From assembly GCF_000442255.1 (NCBI RefSeq), contig NZ_KE557273.1, positions 909,490 to 973,489 on the forward strand: DNA of 64,000 bases. Reading direction: 5' to 3'. Below are positions 44,558 to 54,144 of this stretch, one piece after another (position 1 is the stretch's first letter; every line of letters starts with the position of its first letter). The DNA is from Salipiger mucosus DSM 16094. GTDB taxonomy: Bacteria; Pseudomonadota; Alphaproteobacteria; Rhodobacterales; Rhodobacteraceae. The notes below the pieces were generated by a model. It worked only from the letters and a program-made list of their open reading frames with translations. It was not told where the DNA came from and made no database searches. Both the position numbers and the translations under genes were made by a program.

Positions 44558-45178
44558 ATGCACGGGCTGATCGCGAGGACGCTGCAATGCTTCCTGCAGG
44601 ATACATACGGGCAAGCCGCCTGGCAGGACATCGCCGGCCGGTCCGGGCTCGATCTGCCCGGGTTCGAGGCCATGCTCGACTACGAGACGGGCCTCGTCGT
44701 GCGCGTGCTTTCCGAGGCGACGGCGCTGCTGGCCAAGCCTGCGGATACGATTCTCGAGGATATCGGCACCTACCTCATCACCCATGCCAACAACGAGGGG
44801 CTGCGCCGCCTGATGCGCTATGGCGGCGTCGATTTCATCGACTTCCTGCACTCGCTCGAGGAGCTGCCGGGCCGCGCCCGGCTCGCGGTGCCAGACCTGC
44901 GCCTTCCCGACCTCGAGCTCGAGGGGCATTCGGGCAGGGCCTTCTGCCTGCGGTGTACCGCGCCCACGGGCGAACCCACGGGGTTCGGGCACGTCCTGGT
45001 GGGCGTGCTGCGCGCCATGGCCGACGACTACGGCGCGCTCGTGATCCTCGATCATCGCGGCGCCGAGGCCGGCTGCGAAACCGTCGACATCGTGGTGATC
45101 CAGACCGATTTCGCGAGCGGTCGCGCCTTCGAGCTGGGCGCGCCCCTGCCGGTCCCGCGGGCCAGTTCCATCCCATGA
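44558..45178 (+). CDS. H-NOX-like (heme NO/O2-binding fold) sensor lacking the heme ligand
   Basis: A 206-residue protein. The N-terminus MHGLIARTLQCFLQDTYG and the overall layout match H-NOX domains. By alignment from memory with Thermoanaerobacter H-NOX, the proximal heme His is Pro here (P104 in FLHSLEELPGR; H98 lies six residues earlier), and the YxSxR heme-propionate motif is not seen in 130-142. It may thus bind no heme or bind it differently. The stop overlaps the start of a GGDEF cyclase gene, so it probably regulates that enzyme. Confidence 0.8.
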   Translation: MHGLIARTLQCFLQDTYGQAAWQDIAGRSGLDLPGFEAMLDYETGLVVRVLSEATALLAKPADTILEDIGTYLITHANNEGLRRLMRYGGVDFIDFLHSLEELPGRARLAVPDLRLPDLELEGHSGRAFCLRCTAPTGEPTGFGHVLVGVLRAMADDYGALVILDHRGAEAGCETVDIVVIQTDFASGRAFELGAPLPVPRASSIP

Positions 45179-46152
45179 GCCTGCCGCCCGAGACGCTGGA
45201 TGCCCTCTGCCCGATGCACCTGCACCTCGACTCCGAGGGGATCGTTCGTGGGGCCGGGCCGACCTTCGCCAAGCTCATGGGCGATGGCCCGCTTGCCGGC
45301 GCGCATTTCACCACGCTCTTCCACATCTACCGCCCGGGCGCCGTGCGCGACTCGGGCGGGCTGCTGTCGCTTGCGGGGCGCAGGTTGCAGCTGCGCCTGC
45401 ACGACGGGCGGTCGACGGCGCTCAAGGGGCTGGCCATGCCTGACGGGGCAGGGGGCGTCATCATGAACCTTTCCTTCGGCATCGGCGTGGTCGACGCGGT
45501 GCGCGACCACGCCCTGACCAGCACCGATTTCGCGGTGACCGACCTCGCCATCGACATGCTCTACTTGGTCGAGGCAAAATCCGCCGCGATGGAGGCATCG
45601 CGCACGCTGAACCGGCGGCTTCAGGGCGCGATGCTGGCGGCGGAACGGCGCGCCTACACGGATCCGCTCACAGGACTGGCGAACCGCCGTGCCCTGACCC
45701 GGGTGCTGGCGCGTCTCCAGCGCGACGCGACCGCCTTCGCGCTGATGCATATCGACCTCGATTTCTTCAAGCAGGCGAACGACACCCACGGACATCCCGC
45801 CGGCGATCGCGTGCTGCAGGCGGTCGCGGACATCATGCTCGAGGCGACGCGCAAGAACGACACCGTGGCCCGCGTCGGCGGCGACGAATTCGTCATCCTG
45901 CTCGAGGATCTCACCGAGCCGCAGGTCCTGTGCGACCTGGCCGGCCGCATGATCCGCCAGATCGAACGGCCGATCCCGCTGGACGACGCCTTCGCGAGAA
46001 TCTCCGCCAGCATCGGAATCGCGCTGAGCGACGGCATGCCGCCGGCATCGGCCGTTCTCGACCGGGCGGATGCGGCGCTTTACGAGGCCAAACGCAGGGG
46101 GCGCGCACAATATGCCATGCAGGCCGAGACGGCGCCGCCGGCAGGTTCGTGA
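45175..46152 (+). CDS. HNOBA/PAS-like GGDEF diguanylate cyclase
   Basis: A 325-residue protein. The N-terminal 130 residues (CPMHLHLDSEGIVRGAGPTF, then GRRLQLRLHDGR) resemble the HNOBA PAS-like domain of NO-sensing cyclases; a signalling helix (about 130-155) leads to a GGDEF domain with GGDEF and an I-site RKND. It should synthesise cyclic di-GMP. Translation is coupled to the H-NOX-like gene by ATGA. Confidence 0.88.
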   Translation: MSLPPETLDALCPMHLHLDSEGIVRGAGPTFAKLMGDGPLAGAHFTTLFHIYRPGAVRDSGGLLSLAGRRLQLRLHDGRSTALKGLAMPDGAGGVIMNLSFGIGVVDAVRDHALTSTDFAVTDLAIDMLYLVEAKSAAMEASRTLNRRLQGAMLAAERRAYTDPLTGLANRRALTRVLARLQRDATAFALMHIDLDFFKQANDTHGHPAGDRVLQAVADIMLEATRKNDTVARVGGDEFVILLEDLTEPQVLCDLAGRMIRQIERPIPLDDAFARISASIGIALSDGMPPASAVLDRADAALYEAKRRGRAQYAMQAETAPPAGS

Positions 46153-46233
46153 CCCCCCGCCAAATCGATGGCATTTTTTCGATTTCCGGGTCTTGATCCC
46201 CCTGATCGGGTATCGTAAGACCCGCGCCACGGT

Positions 46234-46308
46234 TGGGGTGTAGCCAAGTGGTAAGGCAACGGTTTTTGGTACCGCGTACCGCAGGTTCGAATCCTGCCAC
46301 CCCAGCCA
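46234..46308 (+). tRNA. tRNA-Gln (TTG)
   Basis: A 75-nt cloverleaf with encoded CCA. Acceptor TGGGGTG pairs with CACCCCA, the T-loop is GGTTCGAATCC, and anticodon TTG lies at 46266-46268. The first base pair of the anticodon stem is an A-C mismatch. No integrase adjoins it. Confidence 0.95.
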
Positions 46309-46679
46309 GTAATCTCCGAAAATGAACCGCCGCCCAAAGGGATAGCCGCCGTTACGGTGGCCGGCCATCCGCCGTCTCTTGCCCTGCGCCCAGTCATGTG
46401 GTGCGCCCGAGGGCTGTCCCGTCCCCCGGCGCCGATTGCTCGCAAAAGGTGCCGCATCCGGGATCATCCGGCGCCCGCCCGGTTCCCGTTTCCACCCCGC
46501 AAGATTGCCACTCCGCAGAGCCCGGCCTAGACTGGCCTGCGTCCGATCACGGGCCGCGGCGGGACTGATCCCGCCGGACATCCGACCTTGGCCGCGCGAT
46601 ATCGACGGCCAAACCCCTGCACAGACGGGGGAATAACACCCGGACACCTGATCCGCCCGGGGCAGAGTGGGAGACTTGC
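46309..46679. other. Intergenic region without a recognised gene
   Basis: The 371 bp between tRNA-Gln and the acyl-CoA synthetase have open frames on both strands, but these are Arg/Pro/Cys-rich and look like GC-driven noise. No convincing promoter, hairpin or small gene is seen beyond the ribosome site of the next gene. Confidence 0.6.
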
Positions 46680-48275
46680 ATGCAGGAGAATTTCAGCGCC
46701 CTCGACAGGGCCGCCGCCAACTACGTTCCGCTGTCGCCGGTGTCGTTCCTCGAGCGCGCGGCCGAGGTTCACGCCGATGTCGTGGCCGTGGTGCACGGCG
46801 ACACCCGGCGCAGCTGGGCCAACACCGCCGACCGCGTGGCGCGCGTGGCGCAGGGCCTCGCGGACCGGGGTATCGCCAAGGGCGACACGGTCAGCGCGCT
46901 GGCCCCCAACATGCCCGAGCTCTTCGAGCTGCACTTCGCGGTGCCGGTCTCGGGCGGCGTGCTCTCGACGATCAACACCCGGCTCGAAGCCGAGACCATC
47001 GCGCATATCCTCGACCACTCCGACAGCCGCGTCGTGCTGGTGAGCGAGGATCTCCGCCCGCTGCTGGAAGAGGCGCTGGCGCTGGCCGAAAACGCGCCCC
47101 GCGTGCTGCAGATCGGCGGGGCGGCCGACGACTATGCCGCGCTCCTGCAGGCCGACCCCTGGCAGGGCAGCTGGCTGCCCGACGACGAGTGGGACGCGAT
47201 CACGCTCAACTACACCTCCGGCACGTCCGGCCGGCCCAAGGGCGTGGTCTACCACCATCGCGGCGCCTACCTGATGGCGCTGGGCACCGTCGCGGCCTGG
47301 CAGGTCGCGCATCACCCGGTCTACATGTCCGTCGTGCCGATGTTCCACTGCAACGCCTGGGGCCACCTCTGGAAGGCGCCCATCGTCGGCGGCACGCTGG
47401 TCTTTCCGGCCTCCAACAGCCCCGAGGACCTCTTCGAGACCATCAGGCGTGAGAAGGTCACCCATTTCGGCGCGGCCCCGGTCGTGCTGCAGATGATGGC
47501 CGAAAGCGATGCCGCGCCCGACGAACCGCTCGAGCCGCGCCTGCAGGTCACCACCGCCGGCGCCCCCCCGCCGCCCTCGGTGCTGGAGAAGACCGACGCG
47601 ATGGGCATGGACGTCATGCATGTCTACGGCCTGACGGAAACCTACGGCCACATCCTGCAATGCCTGCCGCAGCCCGTCTGGGACCATCTCGAGCCCGAGG
47701 AGACCGCCGAGCGCCGCGCGCGCCAGGGCGTCCGCTTCCCGATGGTCGAGGCCGTCGACGTGGTCGACCGCGAGACCGGGCAGAAGGTGCCGAAGGACGG
47801 CGAGACCCAGGGCGAGATCTCGATCCGGGGCAACACGGTGATGAAGGGCTACTACAAGGACCAGGCGGCGACCGACGAGGCCTTCGAGGGCGGCATGTTC
47901 CGCTCGGGCGATGCCGCCGTGGTGCAGCCCGACGGCTACGTGCAGATCCGCGACCGGCTCAAGGACGTGATCATTTCCGGCGGCGAGAACATCTCCTCGG
48001 TCGAGGTCGAGGCGGTGCTTTACCGCCATCCCGCCGTCGCGGCCGCCGCCGTGGTGGCGCGGTCCGATCCGAAGTGGGGCGAGGTGCCCTGCGCCGTCGT
48101 CGAACTCCGCGACGGCGAAGAGGCCGGCGAAGACGAGATCATCGCCTTCTGCCGCGAGCGGCTGGCGGGCTTCAAGACGCCGAAAAGCGTGCTCTTCCGC
48201 GAGATTCCGAAGACCGCGGTCGGCAAGATCCAGAAGTTCCAGCTTCGCAACATGGTGCGCAGCCTCGACGCGTGA
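46680..48275 (+). CDS. Acyl-CoA synthetase (AMP-forming)
   Basis: A 531-residue adenylating ligase. The phosphate-binding loop YTSGTSGRPKG starts near residue 178, with YGLTET, the hinge region RDRLKDVIISGGENISS, and catalytic Lys in KTAVGKIQK near residue 515. It resembles medium-chain or branched acyl-CoA synthetases, including DmdB-like enzymes; the acid substrate cannot be read from sequence. A monocistronic gene. Confidence 0.9.
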   Translation: MQENFSALDRAAANYVPLSPVSFLERAAEVHADVVAVVHGDTRRSWANTADRVARVAQGLADRGIAKGDTVSALAPNMPELFELHFAVPVSGGVLSTINTRLEAETIAHILDHSDSRVVLVSEDLRPLLEEALALAENAPRVLQIGGAADDYAALLQADPWQGSWLPDDEWDAITLNYTSGTSGRPKGVVYHHRGAYLMALGTVAAWQVAHHPVYMSVVPMFHCNAWGHLWKAPIVGGTLVFPASNSPEDLFETIRREKVTHFGAAPVVLQMMAESDAAPDEPLEPRLQVTTAGAPPPPSVLEKTDAMGMDVMHVYGLTETYGHILQCLPQPVWDHLEPEETAERRARQGVRFPMVEAVDVVDRETGQKVPKDGETQGEISIRGNTVMKGYYKDQAATDEAFEGGMFRSGDAAVVQPDGYVQIRDRLKDVIISGGENISSVEVEAVLYRHPAVAAAAVVARSDPKWGEVPCAVVELRDGEEAGEDEIIAFCRERLAGFKTPKSVLFREIPKTAVGKIQKFQLRNMVRSLDA

Positions 48276-48341
48276 GGCCCACGCGCCGCGTGCGTGCAGA
48301 CCCGTCCCGTGCCCCCGGCCCGGGACGGGCAGGCGCCTGTC

Positions 48342-48542
48342 TCAGGCGCTGACCTGCTGCGCGTCGTAGCCCGCGTCCTTGATCGCCGCGCTCACCTGCT
48401 CCGGCGCGAGGACGCTGTCGATGCTGACCCGGTGCGTGTCCAGGTCGCAGGCGACATCGGCGCCGGGGTCGGCGGCCTTGACCGATTTCTCGATGGCGGC
48501 CGTGCAATGGCCGCAGCTCATGTCGGGCACGTTGAATTGCAT
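48342..48542 (-). CDS. copZ: CopZ-like heavy-metal-binding chaperone
   Basis: A 66-residue ferredoxin-fold HMA domain with the metal site MSCGHC (C10, C13). It carries copper(I) to CopA or CueR. It is divergent from copA, and its upstream region carries a CueR-type promoter (48574-48604). Confidence 0.9.
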   Translation of the reverse strand: MQFNVPDMSCGHCTAAIEKSVKAADPGADVACDLDTHRVSIDSVLAPEQVSAAIKDAGYDAQQVSA

Positions 48543-48573
48543 CGCGACGTCTCCTTGCGTTTGCTTCGCCGCA

Positions 48574-48604
48574 GATATGAGGATTCCAGCGGGTGGAAGG
48601 TCAA
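48574..48604 (-). promoter_or_regulatory. CueR-type promoter for the copZ-like gene
   Basis: On the minus strand: TTGACC (-35, 48604-48599), 19-bp spacer, CATATC (-10, 48579-48574). The spacer contains the dyad ACCTTCCACCCGCTGGAAT. The long spacer and ACCTTCC half-site are the hallmarks of MerR/CueR promoters. Confidence 0.75.
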
Positions 48605-48641
48605 GAGGGCCGGTCACCGCGAAGAAAATTCATCCGCATGC

Positions 48642-48672
48642 TTGACCTTCCAGTGACTGGAGGCCCCACATG
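48642..48672 (+). promoter_or_regulatory. CueR-type promoter for copA-cueR
   Basis: TTGACC (48642-48647) with a 19-bp spacer to a weak -10 (CACATG, 48667-48672). The spacer carries TTCCAGTGACTGGAGG, a near-perfect dyad around 48655 sharing the ACCTTCC half-site with the divergent copZ promoter. Confidence 0.75.
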
Positions 48673-48704
48673 AGGGGCAGCCAAGAGGAATCAAGGAGGC
48701 CGTC

Positions 48705-51212
48705 ATGCCCGAACCAACGCCCGTCACTCTCTCCGTCGAGGGTATGTCCTGCGCCTCCTGCGTGGGGCGCGTGGATCGTGGTCTGGCGGCGCTGGAGGGG
48801 GTCCATGACGTCTCGGTCAACCTCGCCTCGGAAACCGCCCGCATGACCGTCGACGATCCCGCGCGTGTCGGCGCGGCGGTCGAAGCGCTCGACGACCTCG
48901 GCTACCCGGCGCGCCGGGCGACGGTGACGCTGAACGTCGAGTCGATGTCCTGTGCCTCCTGCGTGGGCCGCGTCGACAAGGCGCTCGAGGCCGTGCCGGG
49001 CGTGCTCGAGGTGAACGTGAACCTCGCCTCGGAAACCGCGTCGGTGACCTACGCCGAAGGCACGGTCACGCCCTCTGATCTGACCGCCGCCAGCGCAGGG
49101 GCCGGCTACCCCGCCACGGTGGCCGAGGCCTCCGGCGGCGAGGATCGGGGTGCCCGCAAGGAAGAGGAGGCGCGCGGCCTGCTGCGCCAGACGGCGCTGG
49201 CCGCCGCGCTCGCCCTGCCGGTCTTCCTGGTCGAGATGGGCGGCCACGTCCTTCCCGCCGTGCACCACTGGATCGACGCCACCATCGGCCAGCAGACCAG
49301 CTGGGTGCTGCAGTTCGTGCTGACCACGCTGGTGCTCGCGGGCCCCGGGCGCATGTTCTACCGCAAGGGCATCCCGGCGCTGCTCAAGGGCGCGCCCGAC
49401 ATGAACAGCCTCGTCGCCGTGGGCACCGGGGCGGCCTACGTCTACTCGGTCGTGGCGACCTTCCTTCCGGCGCTGCTCCCCGAGGCGGTGCGTGCCGTCT
49501 ACTTCGAGGCCGCCGCCGTCATCGTCGTGCTGATCCTGCTCGGCCGCTTTCTCGAGGCGCGCGCCAAGGGCCGCACCGGCGCGGCGATCCGCAAGCTGCT
49601 GGGCCTGCAGGTCCGCACCGCCCGCGTCATGCGGGGCGGCGAAAGCGTCGAGGTCTCGGTCGACGACCTCTCGGCCGGCGACATGGTCCTCGTGCGGCCG
49701 GGCGAGCGCATCGCCGTGGACGGCGAGGTCACCGAGGGCTCCAGCCACGTCGACGAAAGCATGCTCACCGGCGAGCCGGTCCCGGCCGAGAAGGGCCCCG
49801 GCGACGCGATCACCGGCGGCACCGTGAACGGCGCGGGCAGCCTGACCTTCCGCGCCACCCGCGTCGGCGCCGACACCACGCTCTCGCAGATCATCCGCAT
49901 GGTCGAGGAGGCGCAGGGCGCCAAGCTGCCGATCCAGGGGCTGGTCGACCGCATCACCCTGTGGTTCGTGCCCGCCGTCATGTCGGCGGCGCTGCTGACC
50001 GTGCTGGTCTGGCTGGTCTTCGGCCCGTCGCCCGTGGTGACGCTGGCGCTGGTGGCGGGGGTCTCGGTCCTCATCATCGCATGCCCCTGCGCCATGGGCC
50101 TCGCGACGCCGACCTCGATCATGGTCGGGACCGGACGCGCGGCCGAGATGGGCGTGCTCTTCCGCAAGGGTGACGCGCTGCAGCAGCTCGCCTCCGTGGG
50201 CGTCGTGGCGCTCGACAAGACCGGCACCGTGACCGAGGGACGGCCCGAGATGACCGACCTCGTGCTGGCCGAGGGGGTCGAGCGCGCCGACGTCCTGTCG
50301 AAGATCGCGGCGGTCGAGGCGCGCTCCGAGCACCCCATCGCCGAGGCCGTCGTCCGCGCCGCCCGCGCCGAGGGCGCCCCTCGCGCCGAGGCCACGGATT
50401 TCGCCTCCGTCACCGGCCACGGCGTGCGCGCCACGGTGGACGGCGTCGAGGTGCTCGTCGGTGCCGACCGCCTGATGGCCCGCGAGGGCATCGAGACCGG
50501 CGCGCTGGCGGCGCGCGAGACCGAGCTTGCCAGCCGCGGCCGCACCGCGCTCTTTGCCGCCATCGACGGCCGCATCGCCGCGGTCATCGGCGTGGCCGAC
50601 CCGGTGAAGCCCGCCAGCCGCGAGGCCATCGCCGCGCTGCACGACAAGGGCCTGACCGTCGCGATGATCACCGGCGACAAGCGCGAGACGGCAGAGGCCA
50701 TCGCGCGCGAGACCGGCATCGACCATGTCATCGCGGGCGTCCTGCCCGACGGCAAGGTCGCCGCGCTCGATGAACTGCGCGAGGGGCACCGCCAGGTCGC
50801 CTTCGTCGGCGACGGCATCAACGATGCGCCCGCGCTGGCGCACGCCGACGTCGGCATCGCCATCGGCACCGGCACGGACGTCGCCATCGAGTCCGCCGAC
50901 GTGGTGCTCATGTCCGGCGACCTGCGCGGCGTGGTCAACGCCTTCGAGGTCTCGACCCGCACCATGCGCAACATCCGCGAGAATTTGTTCTGGGCCTTCG
51001 GCTACAACACCGCGCTGATCCCGGTCGCCGCCGGCGTGCTCTACCCGGCCTTCGGCCTGCTGCTCTCGCCGATGCTGGCCGCCGGGGCCATGGCGCTCTC
51101 GTCGGTCTTCGTGCTGACCAACGCGCTGCGCCTGCGCCGCATCGTGCCCGCCATGGACGAGCGGACCGCCACGCGCCCGGCCGCCCACGCGGCACAGGCG
51201 CCCGCAGAGTGA
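48705..51212 (+). CDS. copA: Copper(I)-exporting P1B-type ATPase CopA
   Basis: An 835-residue inner-membrane pump. Two N-terminal HMA domains (MSCASC, C16/C19 and C83/C86), membrane helices including the CPC motif (C460-P-C462), phosphorylated D504 in DKTGT, SEHP nucleotide-binding motif and [10 protein letters not shown]. These mark copper(I) export. Complete and of normal length. It is followed by cueR 13 bp later. Confidence 0.97.
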   Translation: MPEPTPVTLSVEGMSCASCVGRVDRGLAALEGVHDVSVNLASETARMTVDDPARVGAAVEALDDLGYPARRATVTLNVESMSCASCVGRVDKALEAVPGVLEVNVNLASETASVTYAEGTVTPSDLTAASAGAGYPATVAEASGGEDRGARKEEEARGLLRQTALAAALALPVFLVEMGGHVLPAVHHWIDATIGQQTSWVLQFVLTTLVLAGPGRMFYRKGIPALLKGAPDMNSLVAVGTGAAYVYSVVATFLPALLPEAVRAVYFEAAAVIVVLILLGRFLEARAKGRTGAAIRKLLGLQVRTARVMRGGESVEVSVDDLSAGDMVLVRPGERIAVDGEVTEGSSHVDESMLTGEPVPAEKGPGDAITGGTVNGAGSLTFRATRVGADTTLSQIIRMVEEAQGAKLPIQGLVDRITLWFVPAVMSAALLTVLVWLVFGPSPVVTLALVAGVSVLIIACPCAMGLATPTSIMVGTGRAAEMGVLFRKGDALQQLASVGVVALDKTGTVTEGRPEMTDLVLAEGVERADVLSKIAAVEARSEHPIAEAVVRAARAEGAPRAEATDFASVTGHGVRATVDGVEVLVGADRLMAREGIETGALAARETELASRGRTALFAAIDGRIAAVIGVADPVKPASREAIAALHDKGLTVAMITGDKRETAEAIARETGIDHVIAGVLPDGKVAALDELREGHRQVAFVGDGINDAPALAHADVGIAIGTGTDVAIESADVVLMSGDLRGVVNAFEVSTRTMRNIRENLFWAFGYNTALIPVAAGVLYPAFGLLLSPMLAAGAMALSSVFVLTNALRLRRIVPAMDERTATRPAAHAAQAPAE

Positions 51213-51225
51213 AAGGAGGACTGCC

Positions 51226-51651
51226 ATGAACATCGGAGATGTCGCCCAACGCTCGGGCCTGCCCGCCAAGACGATCCGTTACTACGAGGAGATCGGCCTG
51301 ATCCGCCCGCAGCGCGGCGAGAACGGCTATCGCCGGTTCCGCGAACAGGACCTGCACAAGCTGGCCTTCCTCGGCCGCGCCCGCGCGCTGGGCTTCACCA
51401 TCGAGGACTGCCGCACCCTGATCGCCCTCTACGAGGACGAGAGCCGCGAGAGCGGGCAGGTCAAGCGCGTCGCCGAAGAGCACCTGCAGCAGATCGACGA
51501 CAAGATCGCGCAGCTCCAGTCGATGCGCGCGACGCTGGCCGAACTGGTGAGCTGCTGCGCCGGCGACGACCGCCCCGACTGCCCGATCCTCGAGGATCTC
51601 GCGCATCACGGCGCAGATGGCGCGACCGAGGGCAAGGGCCGCGCCCTCTGA
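51226..51651 (+). CDS. cueR: Copper-responsive MerR-family regulator CueR
   Basis: A 141-residue regulator: winged helix (MNIGDVAQRSGLPAKTIRYYEE), dimerisation helix and the metal loop CCAGDDRPDCPI with C111 and C119 eight apart, as in CueR. It should activate both copper promoters in the 48542-48705 interval and, being downstream of copA, its own operon. Confidence 0.93.
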   Translation: MNIGDVAQRSGLPAKTIRYYEEIGLIRPQRGENGYRRFREQDLHKLAFLGRARALGFTIEDCRTLIALYEDESRESGQVKRVAEEHLQQIDDKIAQLQSMRATLAELVSCCAGDDRPDCPILEDLAHHGADGATEGKGRAL

Positions 51652-51682
51652 CGGGGCGGATCAGCCCTCGGGGCGAAATCGC

Positions 51683-53254
51683 TCAGCCGGCCGCCCGCCG
51701 CGGGCGCCCGCGCCCCGGCACGCCCGAGGCCAGCCGCGCCAGCCGCGCGGCATCGGCCGAGCGGCCCGCAACGGCCGCGATTCGCGCCCAGGCGGCGCGG
51801 TAGGCCAGCTCGCAGGTCTCCTCCATGAAGGCATGGGCCTCGGCCTGCGCCTCCTTTGAGCCGGCGATGCGCCGCGCCTCGGCCTCCCAGGACGCCGCGC
51901 CCTCGGCCAGCTCCGACCCGCTCTCGCGCAGGAAATCCGCGAAGGCGCGCGCGCCGGCGCCATCGTTCAGCGTCAGCGAGCGCGTGGCGTTGGTCCGGGC
52001 GTGGATGCCGTTGGTGCCCTCGTAGATCGCGCAGATGCGGGCATCGCGCCAGTTCTGCTCGGCGCCGTATTCCCGCAGGTAGCCGTAGCCGCCCATCACC
52101 TGGATCGACAGATCCGCCGCCCGGGTGCCCGCCTCGGTGCAGAAATACTTGCAGACCGGGGTCATGAACTCGACGAAGTCCCGCGCGGTGCCCAGCTCCT
52201 GCGCCACCAGCGTGATGTGGCACAGCGCCCGCCCCCCGAGGGCCAGCGCGTCGCAGGTGTCGATCATGCGTGCCACGTCCGGGTGGCGGTCGATGCTCAC
52301 CACCGCGCCGGTGCCGTCGCGGCCCTGCCTGCGCTCCTCGGCGTAGCGCCGCGCGAGGTCGGCGGCGCGGGCCGCATGCGCCACGCCCTGAAGCCCCACG
52401 TCGAGCCGCGCGTGATTCATCATCGCGAACATCGCCGTCAGCCCGCCGCCTTCCTCGCCCACGAGCTCCGCCGCCGCGCCGTCGAAGGCCAGCTGGCAGG
52501 TGGGCGATGCGTGCAGCCCGAGCTTTTCCTCGATCCGCGTGACCTTGACCGCGTTGCGCCGCGCGCCGTCCAGCACGGCCGGGCAGGCGAAAAGGCTCAG
52601 CCCCCGCAGCCCCGCCTCGGCCGGCCCGGTGCGCGCCAGCACGAGGTGCAGGATGTTCTCCGTCATGTCCTGGTCGCCGCCCGAGATGAAGATCTTCTCT
52701 CCCTCGAGCCGCCAACCCGCGCCCTCGCGCGTTGCGCGGGTTCGGATGGCCGAAAGATCGGACCCGGCCCCTGGCTCGGTCAGGCACATGGTCGCCAGCC
52801 AGCCGCCCGAGGCGAGCTGCGGGATGAAGGCCGCCTTCTGAGCCTCGGTGCCGAACCGCAGCAGCAGCGCGCTCGCCGCGTGGGCCAGCGAGGTCACCAT
52901 CTGCAGCGAATGGTTCGCGCCGGTGAAGATCTCGGACACGCCCGCCAGCACCGCGCCGCCCAGGCCCATGCCGCCGTGGGCCTCGGGCGCCGACAGCCCC
53001 TGCCAGCCGCCCTCGGCCAGCTCGGCGTAGAGCGCGGGGAAGCCGTCGGGCATGCGCACGCGGCCGTTCTCGAACCGGCAGCCCTGCGCGTCGCCGGGCG
53101 CGTCGAGCGGCGCGATCCGCCCCTCGGCGAAGGCCGCGAAATGGGTGATGATCTCGGCGGCGAGGTCGTCGTCCCAGTCGGGCAGGCGATCCGCGCCCGC
53201 GACGTGGCGCAGCGAGAAGAGGATGTCGTCGACGGGCGCATGGAAGGCGGTCAT
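51683..53254 (-). CDS. Acyl-CoA dehydrogenase family protein
   Basis: A 523-residue flavoprotein. It has LTEPGAGSDLSAIRTRA (FAD and substrate loop), IEEKLGLHASPTCQLAF, YGYLREYGAEQNWRDARI and IYEGTNGIHA, as in the larger AidB/FadE-like acyl-CoA dehydrogenases. The last 25 residues are Arg/Gly-rich. Last gene of the minus-strand CoA-ester cluster; overlaps the amidohydrolase gene (ATGA). It could saturate or desaturate an aryl-propanoyl-CoA side chain. Confidence 0.9.
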   Translation of the reverse strand: MTAFHAPVDDILFSLRHVAGADRLPDWDDDLAAEIITHFAAFAEGRIAPLDAPGDAQGCRFENGRVRMPDGFPALYAELAEGGWQGLSAPEAHGGMGLGGAVLAGVSEIFTGANHSLQMVTSLAHAASALLLRFGTEAQKAAFIPQLASGGWLATMCLTEPGAGSDLSAIRTRATREGAGWRLEGEKIFISGGDQDMTENILHLVLARTGPAEAGLRGLSLFACPAVLDGARRNAVKVTRIEEKLGLHASPTCQLAFDGAAAELVGEEGGGLTAMFAMMNHARLDVGLQGVAHAARAADLARRYAEERRQGRDGTGAVVSIDRHPDVARMIDTCDALALGGRALCHITLVAQELGTARDFVEFMTPVCKYFCTEAGTRAADLSIQVMGGYGYLREYGAEQNWRDARICAIYEGTNGIHARTNATRSLTLNDGAGARAFADFLRESGSELAEGAASWEAEARRIAGSKEAQAEAHAFMEETCELAYRAAWARIAAVAGRSADAARLARLASGVPGRGRPRRAAG

Positions 53255-54123
53255 GACACCCCCAGCAGCCGCATGGCGTTTTCCTTGAGGATCAGCGGAC
53301 GCACCTCGTCCTTGAACTCGGCCTTGTCGAAGGCGTTCAGCCATTTCTCGGGCGCGATCATCGGCCAGTCCGACCCGAAAAGCATCTTCTTCTTCAGGAT
53401 CGAGTTGGCGTATTTCACCAGGATCGGCGGGAAGTATTTCGGCGACCAGCCCGAGAGGTCGATGTAGACGTTGGGCTTGTGCTGGGCGACCGACAGCGCC
53501 TCCTCCTGCCAGGGGAAAGAGGGGTGCGCTGCGATGATGTTCATGTCGGGGAAATCCACCGCCACGTCATCGAGATGCATCGGATTGGAATACTTCAGCC
53601 GCATCCCGTTGCCCGAGCGCATCCCCGAGCCCACGCCCGTCTGCCCGGTGTGGAAGAGCGCGGTGCAGCCATGCTCCGCCAGCACCTCGTAGAAGGGGTA
53701 GGCCATGCGGTCGTTGGGAAAGAAACCCTGCATCGTGGGGTGAAACTTGAACCCCCGCACGCCATGCGCCTCGATCAGCCGCCGCGCCTCGCGCACCGCC
53801 ATCTTGCCCTTCCACGGGTCTATGGAGGCGAAGGGGATCAGCACGTCGTCATGCTGCGCCACCTGCTCGAGCACCTCGTCGTTGGAATAGCGCCGGTAGC
53901 CGGTCTCGCGCTCGGCATCGACCGGGAAGATCACCGCCGCGATGTTCATCTGGCGGTAATGCGCCGCCGTCTCGGGGATGGTCGGCGGATGCGACCAGGG
54001 CGCGCCGAAGTATTGCGCCATGGTGCTCTGCAGCTCGTCGTAGCCGTCGTCGGTGTGACAGCCGCAGGGCTCCTCGGCGTGGGTGTGGATGTCGATGGCG
54101 CGAACCTTGGAAAAATCGACCAT
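53251..54123 (-). CDS. Amidohydrolase-2 family protein
   Basis: A 290-residue TIM-barrel metal enzyme: HTH (H13, H15), GFKFHPTMQGF, AAHPSFPW and GSDWP supply metal ligands of the amidohydrolase_2 group. Members include decarboxylases and C-C hydrolases. In Rhodococcus and Corynebacterium hydroxycinnamate clusters a protein of this family acts on the 3-oxoacyl-CoA intermediate, a role that fits here but is inferred. Confidence 0.85.
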   Translation of the reverse strand: MVDFSKVRAIDIHTHAEEPCGCHTDDGYDELQSTMAQYFGAPWSHPPTIPETAAHYRQMNIAAVIFPVDAERETGYRRYSNDEVLEQVAQHDDVLIPFASIDPWKGKMAVREARRLIEAHGVRGFKFHPTMQGFFPNDRMAYPFYEVLAEHGCTALFHTGQTGVGSGMRSGNGMRLKYSNPMHLDDVAVDFPDMNIIAAHPSFPWQEEALSVAQHKPNVYIDLSGWSPKYFPPILVKYANSILKKKMLFGSDWPMIAPEKWLNAFDKAEFKDEVRPLILKENAMRLLGVS

Positions 54124-54144
54124 GGTGTCCTCCTTCTCGGGGCC

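Noticed and set aside
46234..46308. tRNA-Gln as a second integration site
   Set aside because: No integrase, direct repeat or composition change flanks it within the window.
48630..51269. Long minus-strand frame opposite copA
   Set aside because: CopA is complete with all P-type ATPase motifs; the antisense product is low-complexity His/Gly/Asp-rich sequence.
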